Assembly: GCA_031213475.1 (NCBI GenBank)
Contig: JARUPZ010000014.1
Coordinates: 3,203,035 to 3,267,034 of the forward strand
DNA length: 64,000 nt
From: Nereocystis luetkeana
Taxonomy: Eukaryota; Sar; Phaeophyceae; Laminariales; Laminariaceae
Direction: 5' to 3'
Position 1 is the first letter of the stretch; each line of letters starts with the position of its first letter. The notes beneath the pieces are model-generated. The model was not told where the DNA came from. It saw only the letters and a program-made list of their open reading frames with translations, and ran no database searches. Positions 55,349 to 64,000 of the stretch are shown here, in pieces. The position numbers were made by a program, and so were the translations under genes.

Positions 55349-55957
55349 TATTACCGGGGACCGTAATAAATAGGACCAAATATTGTGATTAAAAATAGCT
55401 AAACATGTAGGTTTTTGTCTGTACCGTGGGTCCTATTTACTATGTTCCTCCGTAATGGGTACACCTACCTGGTACGCATGGCGATGCAGCAGCACAGCAA
55501 TGTCAGCTCTCAAGTGTTTCTTTCAGCTATACCAGGTACTCCGTACCTGGTATATGATATGACAGGCAAAACGGCAGCCATTCTGGTACCAGATTCAGAT
55601 GCAGCTCTAGCAGGGGGGCGAGCGGGTGAGGACGTCTTCAGCGCTGGTCAGACTGCGATGCGGGCGGCAATCACGTTTCGCGTTTCGCCGTTGATATGAT
55701 ATGGTACCCTTTTGGTAGGTACAGCAGTACCAGGCCTGGCTGGTATGATGCACGTTTCTTTTGCAACACTCTACTCCAGGACTGTTTCCTACCAGTATGA
55801 AACAGCAGTGAGTGGCAGCAACGGAATCAGTGCTCGGCGACCAGCCGCCGCACAATTTGTCCTACTACAGCAGTGAATACTTTTGCTACTTGCTGTATGT
55901 ACCATACTATTAATATCAATAACCGGTACCAGGTATGTGCAGCAGTAATACCTGGTA
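55189..55957. other. Cluster of TACC(A/T)GGTA motifs
   Basis: Seven exact copies occur in under 0.8 kb: 55189, 55466, 55530, 55544, 55927, 55949 and, degenerate at one base, about 55974. Those at 55530 and 55544 face each other 5 bp apart. The region has no recognised gene apart from a MITE-A. Confidence 0.6.
55349..55456 (-). mobile_element. MITE-A copy without insert
   Basis: TATTACCGGGGACCGTAATA pairs with TACTATGTTCCTCCGTAATG. The site reads CTAAACATGTAGGTTTTTG. Confidence 0.65.
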
Positions 55958-56308
55958 CGGTATTTCCAGGTATTAATTATTAATTTGATGTTGCTGTGTG
56001 CAGTGTGTGGTGCTTTGCGTATCATATTTATACGAGTACCGTAACTACTGGTTGTGCGAATACTGGCAGTATGAAACGAGTTATGTATACGTATCAGGTA
56101 TTGAACGGCACAGCAGTCGTGGTTTTGTTTTGCATAGACGGAACATGGTCGGTTCGGGTTCCCGTTCTATCGTTCCTGCTTCCTCCTCGTACGGCCGGCT
56201 AAGAGTAGGTATACAAGTATACGTCTATGCGAAGGTACTTGCTCAAATGTAGGTCATACTTGGCATCGTATGCAAGGTTTTGCGCTGAGGCTTATCGCTC
56301 AACCCTCA
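55958..56308. other. No recognised gene
   Basis: Short frames only. No domain is recognised. Confidence 0.35.
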
Positions 56309-56396
56309 ATAGACAATACCGTTTTGGGGACAAACCACGCAAATTCTTCCGAGTACAGAGTAACGGGACTGCAGTCCTCGAAGCAAGCGACCCCAA
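56309..56396. mobile_element. MITE-B copy, degraded
   Basis: CCGTTTTGGGGACAAACCAC and ACGGGACTGCAGTCC remain, in the expected order. Confidence 0.5.
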
Positions 56397-56460
56397 AACG
56401 ACTGCGTTCGCTTCAACAAACATTATATGTTGAAAATGTTGTGTGTACAGTCTACAGCAG

Positions 56461-56942
56461 TATGACGGGGGACCATAGCAAATAGGACCAAATATTGTTT
56501 GTAAAAATAGGTAAATATATACCAGGTACCTTTTTTTTTTCTTTTTTTTTTTTCCATCCCATTCATTATCTTCGCACATCTTCTTCTCTCTCTCCTTCCA
56601 ACTCGTAACTCAGATCCGGGGTCACATAGCAGGCTCTTCTCCCCCCTTCCCGCTACGGTACGTGCCTTCCTTTTTATCGCGAGAAGATTTCAGCCTTTTC
56701 TTCCCTCGTCGACTCGCATCGAATTGTGCCTACCCACGCTGCAAGGCGCTCTCAACAATTGAATCCCTTTTTTTATTTTTGCAAATAAAGTCAAAGTCCG
56801 ACCCTCCTGGGGCTCGAACCCAGGACTCAAACAAGTAGAATTCGAGGTTAACCACTTGAACCACCGGGGCGACCGGCTCATACCTGGTAGGTTTTTGTCT
56901 ATACCGTAGGTCCTACCTTTTTTACTATGGCCCCCCCGTAAT
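56461..56942 (-). mobile_element. MITE-A copy interrupted by SINE-1
   Basis: The left arm (56461-56528) ends ATATACCAGGTA. The right arm (56881-56942) resumes TACCTGGTAGGTTTTTGTC. The 9-mers on the two sides differ only in the central base and may be the target duplication of the SINE. Confidence 0.7.
56530..56880 (-). mobile_element. SINE-1, full-length copy
   Basis: On the minus strand the head reads CCGGTCGCCCCGGTGGTTCA, with box B GGTTCGAGCCC. The body is complete and the tail is an A-run (T-run on + at 56530-56553). Confidence 0.8.
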
Positions 56943-57024
56943 AGGTTGATCTGGTGGTCGGGGTAGTGGTGGCGATGATGGTGGCATTTATATTTATAGT
57001 ACGTACAGCAGGAGTAGTAGCTGG

Positions 57025-57262
57025 TTCTTCACATGAAACCGTTCTTTCTGCCCGTCGACATCCAGCACAACCAGTGTCCGTGCCGATTCTTCAATCCAAG
57101 CTCTGTGGCCCCAAAACTACGACACAGGACGCAAAGATACCAAGATACCATCAATACTGAGCTCTCAATACTACTGCTGCATATGGTTACGCAGTAAGAT
57201 TGCTTTGTCATTGCACTGGATACGACAGGCACGACATAAACATTATATGACAGAGATGAAGC
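57025..57262 (-). mobile_element. LINE 3'-tail copy
   Basis: AAACCGTTCTTTCTGCCCGT, GACATCCAGCACAACCAGTG and GACAGGCACGACATAAAC are the minus-strand LINE tail, ending beside a SINE-1. Confidence 0.65.
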
Positions 57263-57274
57263 AAAGTGATTGTT

Positions 57275-57627
57275 TCGTTTTTTTTTTTTTTTTTTTTTTT
57301 TCCCCATCCCATTCATTATCTTCGCACATCTTCTTCTCTCTCTCCTTCCAACTCGTAACTCAGATCCGGGGTCACATAACAGGCTCTTCTCCCCCCTTCC
57401 CGCTACGGTACGTGCCTTCATTTTTTATCGCGAGAAGATTTCAGCCTTTTCTTCCCTCGTCGACTCGCATCGAATTGTGCCTACCCACGCTGCAAGGCGC
57501 TCTCAACAATTGAATCCCTTTTTTTATTTTTGCAAATAAAGTCAAAGTCCGACCCTCCTGGGGCTCGAACCCAGGACTCAAACAAGTAGAATTCGAGGTT
57601 AACCACTTGAACCACCGGGGCGACCGG
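57275..57627 (-). mobile_element. SINE-1, full-length copy
   Basis: T-run, body and tRNA-like head are as in the copy at 56530. The two copies are almost identical, indicating recent activity. This one lacks the 9-mer insert at the GAGTTGGAAGG site. Confidence 0.8.
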
Positions 57628-57666
57628 TATCGACGGTGTTGATAATGCACCAACCAACACATTGGA

Positions 57667-58221
57667 AGCCGGCGTCCCCGATGGCTTGGTAGGTGGTCCG
57701 CGTGCCTATCAAGATCAATTTCGTGGGTTCAAGTCTCACCGAGTGGATGGTCGTGGTTTTTTCTTGCAAAATAGAAATTGATTAGCGGAAAACGCGAGAG
57801 CTTGAGTTAGCTACATTTGATGAGAATCGACGAGCAGTGGGAATGCTGAACCCTATGCGCGACAAAAACTAAAGGCACGTACCGGGGGGGAGAAGGGATG
57901 ATACCTGTGACCACGGCTTGTCCAGAAGCTCGTTGAGGGTAAAACCTCCCACGAGTAAGGCTGGGGTTCAAGTCTCACCGAGTGGATGGTCGTGGCTTTT
58001 TCTTGCAAAATAGAAATTGATTAGCGGAAAACGCGAGAGCTTGAGTTAGCTACATTTGATGAGAATCGACGAGCAGTGGGAATGCTGAACCCTATGCGCG
58101 ACAAAAACTAAAGGCACGTACCGGGGGGGAGAAGGGATGATACCTGTGACCACGGCTTGTCCAGAAGCTCGTTAAAGGTAAAACCTCCCACGAGTAAGGC
58201 TGGGAAGTAAAAGTGATGTTG
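57667..58221 (+). mobile_element. SINE-2 copy with internal 239-bp tandem duplication
   Basis: Head GCGTCCCCGATGGCTTGG with box-B-like GGTTCAAGTCTC. The stretch starting GGTTCAAGTCTCACCGAGTG at 57726 is repeated from 57965 almost without change. It ends AAAAGTGATGTTGAAAAA. Confidence 0.75.
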
Positions 58222-59097
58222 AAAAAAAAAAGGCCTGCCTTTTTTTTTCTTTCTTGTTATGGTCCAGGAGATGGGATCAACTATTTCTATTAATAAGCGA
58301 TCCGCAACAATAATACAAAAGCGACCCCAAGTTGTCTGAAGATATACCAGGTATGCCGGCATGAAAAAAAGGCAGGCTTCAGGCTTCCCATTTGTGTGCA
58401 CACGCGGTTCAAGTACGAGGTTGAAATTCCGGATCGAAATTGGCAAAAGCGAGCGGGGCATACACCAAGGTTATGATGGGCGTCCGGGGCGTGTTGCGCT
58501 CCGGAGGCCGTGGTGCGGCCGCCCGCGTCACTAGCCGGAAGCGAGGCGCAGCCAACTGTTTGGGCGTCCTAGCGAAATTTTGGTTAACGTGTGTGACTGC
58601 TGTGCCCTATGCCCTCCGCATTGTTGGGGGGAAAAGCGTCTCACGGGTTTCCGACGTTCTTCCTCAGCACTATCTATCATTGAACAACCACCTCGTCCTC
58701 TGTACCAGGTATGTGCGATCTCTTGGAGGCTTGTTCCATCCTCGAACAGAGGAAAACGTCAACTTCGATTTGATTCCCTGATTAAACGAAGGACTCCAAG
58801 AAATTCGCAACGAAATTATCGAAAAGGCGACTAAAAATGCACACGAAAACCCCCCCGGCGAAAACAGCCCCCATTTTAATTTGCCTACGGCGAAAACAGC
58901 CTCAATACGATCTGTGATTTCGCTTTCGGCGAAGTTATAGACCCGCGCATTTTTGTCGCATACGCGCGACGAAAAAAAGGTGCTGGGCTCCGAAATAAAC
59001 GTGAAGCAAGCGCCGAGCCGCCCATGACCGTTGTTCATGGTGCGCCGAGCGGAGTTCTGACGAAAAAAGTGCTCCAGCGCAACGTTTCACCACCTAG
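58222..59097. other. No recognised gene
   Basis: TACCAGGTA occurs at 58345-58353 and 58703-58711. Near-repeats of GGCGAAAACAGCC occur at 58857 and 58890. Frames of about 85-120 codons are unassigned. Confidence 0.35.
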
Positions 59098-59205
59098 TTA
59101 AACCCCTTTAGGGCCGCCGCCCTGTTTTGGGGACAAACCTCTCAAATTCTAAGTAATGTGTTCCCAATTGTCCCCAAAACGGAACTGGGGTCCTAAAAGG
59201 GTTAA
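59098..59205. mobile_element. MITE-B copy (TTAA-flanked)
   Basis: TTAA lies at 59098-59101 and 59202-59205. The arms are more diverged, and a short duplication (TCCCAATTGTCCCC) enlarges the loop. Confidence 0.7.
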
Positions 59206-60281
59206 AACCCTGAACAGTTAGTACCTTTTTTTGGTCGTTTCTCTTGACGGGCGACGAAGGGGGCAGTGCAACTGATGTCGGTCGTCTCCTTTCGCCTTCA
59301 GGACTCTCTATATCAATGTACCTTGAGCGGGAACGTTTTTTTTTTTCGGAGCTGTCAGACCTGTGCCAATGGAAGCACGAAGTCCGAAAGTTTTTTTTCA
59401 AACACGTTGCTTAAAAAAAACAGCCGAAAAATTCCTCGTACCGCCGCTGCTGTGGGAAAAAAGAGAGAAAAAAAAAGTTTGATTTCTTCTTTTTTTTTGC
59501 CCCAACGGCTGCAGGCGGCGGCGCAATTTGTTTTTTTCTGCTTGCAAATTGTTAACACGCTGATAGAAACGAGCTCGTGCGACGATCGATGCTCGATCCC
59601 AACATAGACGCAGCCCACGGCCAACCCGCTCGTTGTTCGGCAAGGCCAACGAATATAGATGACGGCCTCGAAGATATCGGGTGGGTCCATGGTCTATAGG
59701 GGGCGAGAGCTTGCCGGCGGCGTCCTACGGTAGCCTCCCAAACCTGAAAAAAAGTCGATTTTTTGCCATTCGAGATGGATGGAGAAGTTTTGTCTTCTCT
59801 GTGCACACCAGCGGCCAATTGTTTTTTTTATCATACGCCTCGTCAGCTCCCGCCGCATGACACCGGCCATGGCGTGAAGACGGTGACCCTAGGGTGGGTC
59901 GGAGCCCCTAACGAGCGCGCTCCGTTCAGAATTCATGACGCAGTCGTTGGTTTTGTCGATCGATGTCTGTCAAGGACTCAAAATCTTGCCGCTTCGAACC
60001 AAAGATCAGCCTGAGTTTTTCTAAGCCGATGTTGGCCCAACATCGGCCCCAGATTTACCTTTTTCGGGCTTTTTCAAGAGTGTGGAACGTTTTTTTTGTC
60101 TAAACGTGCCTACAGGAAGCGTGTTCTAAAATATTCACGAGGGTATCTTTGAAATTCAAACTTTTTATTGACACTTCGCTTTCCCATTGGCATAGGTCTC
60201 ATACGGATATTATGCCAAAATGTCGGCATAAATATGCACTCTTGGGATTTCTTGAATATCTCGGCGAGATCGAGTCGTATC
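59206..60281. other. No recognised gene
   Basis: Several A-runs and T-runs (59337-59346, 59460-59500). Overlapping frames on both strands lack domains. Confidence 0.35.
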
Positions 60282-60495
60282 ATATTGTTGAGAGCGCCTT
60301 GCAGCGTGGGGAGGCACAATTCGATGCGAGTCGACGAGGGAAGAAAAGGCTGAAATCTTTATCGCGATAAAAAAGGAAGGCACGTGCCGTAGCGGGAAGG
60401 GGGGAGAAAGAGCCTGCTATGTGACCCCGGATCTGAGTTACGAGTTGGAAGGAGAGAGAGAAGATGTGCGAAGATAATGAATGGGATGAAGAAAA
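60282..60495 (+). mobile_element. SINE-1 copy (headless)
   Basis: GTTGAGAGCGCCTTGCAGCG, CAATTCGATGCGAGTCGACG and GTGCGAAGATAATGAATGGG to an A-rich end. The tRNA head is absent. Confidence 0.7.
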
Positions 60496-60570
60496 ATATA
60501 TATATGTGCGTTTTGTTGTATACCCTTCGAATTGTGATGTGATCGTTTTTTTCTGCGACGGCGGGGGGGC

Positions 60571-60895
60571 GCTCCACTGGTGTGATGCGAGAGCTGCGAC
60601 ACCGGCCGCTGCTTCTCGTTCCCTATCGTACTACTGTAGGTACCCGAGAGTCCCCCCCCCCCCCCCCCCCCACCAGCCGACTGGCCGGGGCCCTAGTACA
60701 CGCAATCTCGGACGACCGAGATCCCCAGTGCGACGTCGGGGGGGGGGGGGGAGGGGTCCACTGTTGTGGTGCGAGAGCTGCGACACCGGCCGCTGCTTCT
60801 CGTTCCCTGTCGTACTGCAGGCACCCTAGAGTCCACCCCCCAGCCGACTGGCCGGGGCCCTAACACACGCAATCTCGGACAACCGAGACCCCCAA
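60571..60895. repeat. ~184-bp tandem duplication with G and C runs
   Basis: GCGAGAGCTGCGACACCGGC occurs at 60587 and 60771. Each unit continues CGCTGCTTCTCGTTCCCT, CAGCCGACTGGCCGGGGCCC and CACGCAATCTCGGAC. The first unit has a C-run of about 20 where the second has about 7. A G-run lies between the units. Confidence 0.8.
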
Positions 60896-61209
60896 TGGTG
60901 GGAAAGCCTTTGACAAACCCCATTTTTCCACTGAGCCCGGAATCGTACCAGTCATTCGCAAACAATAATAATAAATATGTACTGCTGCAGGTCGGTGTGG
61001 CCAGCATCATACATGTATGCCCGCTCCGTTCCACCCACCTTAGAAAGAAAAAAGGGTCGGTCGGGCGGGTGGGCGGAAGAAATCCACAACTGTAGACGCC
61101 TAGACCTACTAATCGGCTTCGGTCTGTGTGGTGCCGTCTTGTCGTGTGCCTCTGCTATACGCGCGCAGCTGTGCACATCAAGCACGAGGTACTCGAAAGT
61201 GACCTCTTT
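60896..61209. other. No recognised feature
   Basis: Nothing beyond short unsupported frames. Confidence 0.35.
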
Positions 61210-61530
61210 TTTCCGTGTGTGTGTTCTTCACATTAAACCGTTCTTTCTACCCGTCGACTTCCCAGCACAACCAGTGTCCGTGCCGATTCTCCAATCCTGG
61301 AAGAGATACAAGTTCTGCGGTCACAAAAGCTACGCCACAGAGATAACTACGTTGGCACGTGTGCAGTAAGCACTGCAGTGAGAAAATGCAAAGCCATGTC
61401 ATTATACTAGATACGAGAGGCACGACATGCACAATCTATGAAATAGAGAAACGAAAAGAAACAATCAAAGAGAAAATAAAACAAAGTAGACAAATGGAAA
61501 GAGAAGAAGAAAAAACCGTGGTCCTCGCCT
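61210..61530 (-). mobile_element. LINE 3'-tail copy
   Basis: TTCTTCACATTAAACCGTTC, GAGATACAAGTTCTGCGGTC (no 9-mer here) and AGAGAAACGAAAAGAAACAA are the minus-strand tail. Confidence 0.7.
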
Positions 61531-61724
61531 TCTACCAGGATGAATGAACCCCTTTCGTCGGTAGAGCTCAAACGTCGGTAGAGTCCATGACTATCCAAAA
61601 ACAGGGAACCCGAATGGTTGGTAACGAAACTCACGTTTATTTGTATATGGTTGATTAGAAATGTTACGCATATAGCGAATGAAGCTCATGCGAGGTTCTG
61701 CACTTTTAAACGCACCACGGCGGA

Positions 61725-62322
61725 GACGGCAGTCTGGGTAGCAAGGTACCAGGCGGATTAGCAGGGGGAACCTGGCTATACCACTCGTACCACAAACTGC
61801 TGCCGTCACCTGGAAGGTGCTTTGGGCTTTGGTCTGCCTGTTATTTCCCCTTTGTTTTTTTCCCTTTGTTATTTTTTTCCTTGGTTTTTTGTCTTACTCT
61901 GTTTACAAGCAGTGGTGTTTTTGTTATTTATTTATTTTTTCCCAGCTCGTTTTTTTTCAAGTGTTGGCCACCTCGCCTGCGGGGGGGGCACGACAGATTG
62001 TTTCTCTTAGTTTTTGCTCTCATTTTTTTTCTTTTTCTCTTTCGATTTGTCTACTTTGTTTTTATTTTCTCTTTGATTGTTTCTTTTCGTTTCTATGTCA
62101 TAGATTGTGTATGTTGTGCCTGTCGTATCTAGTATGATGACATGGCTTTGCATTGCCCACTGCAGTGCTTGCTGCACACGTGGCAACGCAGTATCTCTGT
62201 GGCGTAGCTTTGTGACCACAGAACTTGTATCTCTTCTAGGATTGGAGAATCGGCACGGACACTGGTTGTGCTGGATGTCGACGGGTAGAAAGAACGGTTT
62301 AATGTGAAGAACACACACACAC
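61725..62322 (+). mobile_element. LINE 3'-tail, longest uninterrupted copy
   Basis: This runs from GGAGACGGCAGTCTGGGTAG to the final GGGTAGAAAGAACGGTTTAA and an (AC)n tail (62312-62322). It has no coding domain. It is the reference for the other tail copies. Confidence 0.75.
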
Positions 62323-64000
62323 CACGAAATAGGAACCCCTTTCGCCCCCGCTGTAACACCTCACCGCGATACGCACACGCGTTGACGACAATTACAACTA
62401 TCCTGCTGCGCGAGTGGCCTGTCACGATTATGCTTCTGACGACACGAGTGCGTGTAACGCGTGCATACCAGGTGCTCATATTTAGTTTGTACGGTCGGTG
62501 GAATATTTTCGCGAGTTAAGTGACTCCGCTGTTTGGAATGGCGATGTGTTCGGACCGCTATGTTAGTTGGTCGGATGGTGGCCTGTAAAATGGGTGCTGC
62601 TGCTGAACGCTCAGTTCGATCGAAGTTTGTAAAACTTGCTCATGTTTGTCTTTCTTCCTCGGCGGTCTCCGTCGGCTCTGGCATCTCAGAGCTCCCGCTT
62701 GAACCAACACCTCCTTCTATTTCTCTCGGGACCTTCTTACTTTTCTTTGTATTCTTTGCGTTTTCGCTTTTGCTTTTTCTCAAATCACACCCAGCTCAGC
62801 AGCGCAGCGCCGTGTCGTACCGTGCGGTGCGGTGCCTTGCCGTGTGGTGCGGTGATATACCGTGCTGTACTGTGCTTTCTATTTCGTACAAACCAGCTAC
62901 CATACGTACGAAGTACGAAGTCCAGGTATGTACGTACATAGAATGCCAAGAATGGCACACCCAGCTTAGCTCAGCGCAGCGCAGTACAACGCCGTGCGGT
63001 GCTGTGTGCCATGCTGTGGCATGCTCTCTATTTCGTATCTATCAAAATAAGTAGGTAGACGTACATGCATGCTGCGTCCGGGTTGTATTTTTGGAGCATG
63101 GAGCTCTCAACACTTGGAAGTCTCCTGCTTGCACCTAAACTTTTCGACCGTTTATGTTCCGTCTCATTCTTCCTTGTGAGCGAGCGTGGCGGGCGGAGTC
63201 GCCCTCTACGCGAAACGCCTTGTAGGTCTTTAGATGTTGCTGGGCATCGGCTCATACTGCTGCCACGACAAGGTGGTGAGCAAGCAGTGAGTAGTTACTG
63301 CTGTTGTTCAGCTGCTATGATCTGCTATGTCAACAGCAGCAGGATACCAGGTAGTACTTATACTTCCGCCCGTATTCCAACTGCTGTGTGTATGATATGT
63401 AGAGCAATGTAAGTACATACAGCGGTAGGCGCAACGGACAGGTTGCGTATTACAGCAGCAGCAGTAGATACGTCAAAGTGTACGCGCTGCGTGCTGCGCA
63501 TGTTGTGGTCCCTCGTGGGGGGTGTCGTGTGAGACGTCGAAGCTCTTCGAGACGTGTGGCCGAGATTGCCGGCAAGGACGGGGCTATAGAAGGCAGACAA
63601 CCACAGGGTACACGTTACTCCCGCACACTATGGTATGACACTTGTACCAAGTTACTCGTGCGCGCCCTGGCATGACACCTGTACGAAGTTGCCGTCACTG
63701 GCAGCAGACTTTTCGTATTTTTATAGACCCACGATTGAGTACTCTGCAGGCTCTGGTACAGGTATCAATGCAGTGGTGGTCCCCCTACAGCAGTGCTGGT
63801 TGAAATCGCTTGGCACAGATGGGATTGTTTAGTCTGGCAGTGTGCGGAGTAGGGTCGGTATTGTTGACTGGCGTATATCGCCACTACATAGAGTGTACCT
63901 GGCATATCGGGTTTGCGTCTGACGACGCCCGTTCATTGAAGCGAGCACAAGGCCCTAAGTAGCTTACCCTGAGATGAGTGGTGGCTGCTCTATGCTAACG
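62323..64000. other. No recognised gene
   Basis: Short CCGTGCGGTGC-type and CAGCGCAGCGC-type steps (62790-62870 and 62960-63010) form a degenerate simple repeat. TACCAGGTA lies at 63345-63353. A 173-codon + frame (62533-63054) has no domain I recognise. Confidence 0.35.

Overview
This window reads as nuclear DNA from a large, repeat-rich eukaryotic genome. There is no compact gene order, no convincing intact host gene, and no bacterial operon, rRNA, CRISPR array or stand-alone tRNA gene. Nearly everything recognisable is mobile-element debris. The integrase wording of the Ty3/gypsy remnant looks to me most like stramenopile (brown-algal type) elements. That is recollection of family resemblance, not a search, and the organism assignment is tentative.

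Layout. 0-3 kb: a hAT-like non-autonomous element filled with a GACCC minisatellite, a LINE tail, and a nested block with three copies of one repeat. 3-17 kb: TTAA-flanked and TA-flanked foldback MITEs, a retroposon with a poly-G/poly-C end, tRNA-headed repeats, homopolymer G/C runs and a 480-bp pyrimidine tract. 17.3-19.5 kb: a broken Ty3/gypsy polyprotein (RNase H tail, linker, zinc-binding and core integrase). 22.1-23.7 kb: a satellite built on CCCATGGG. 24-31 kb: MITEs, including one MITE inside another, and LINE and SINE copies. 31.6-34 kb: a 5'-truncated LINE with the end of ORF2 and a 3' tail carrying a SINE. 34-43 kb: MITEs, tRNA-like repeats and microsatellites. 43.5-47.7 kb: a GC-rich stretch I cannot identify. 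48-64 kb: many SINE copies, more MITEs and the densest cluster of the TACCAGGTA motif.

The most striking signal is the 9-mer TACC(A/T)GGTA. I read 36 exact copies by eye, against about 0.5 expected by chance. In two unrelated repeat families, copies with and without it differ by exactly 7 bp inserted at a TA. This looks like a recurrent micro-insertion or excision footprint of a TA-targeting transposase.

The elements depend on one another. The SINEs are tRNA-headed and would need a LINE reverse transcriptase, of which only broken remains are present here. The MITEs have TTAA or TA targets, implying piggyBac-like and Tc1/mariner-like transposases encoded elsewhere. Nested insertions give a relative order of events at several loci.
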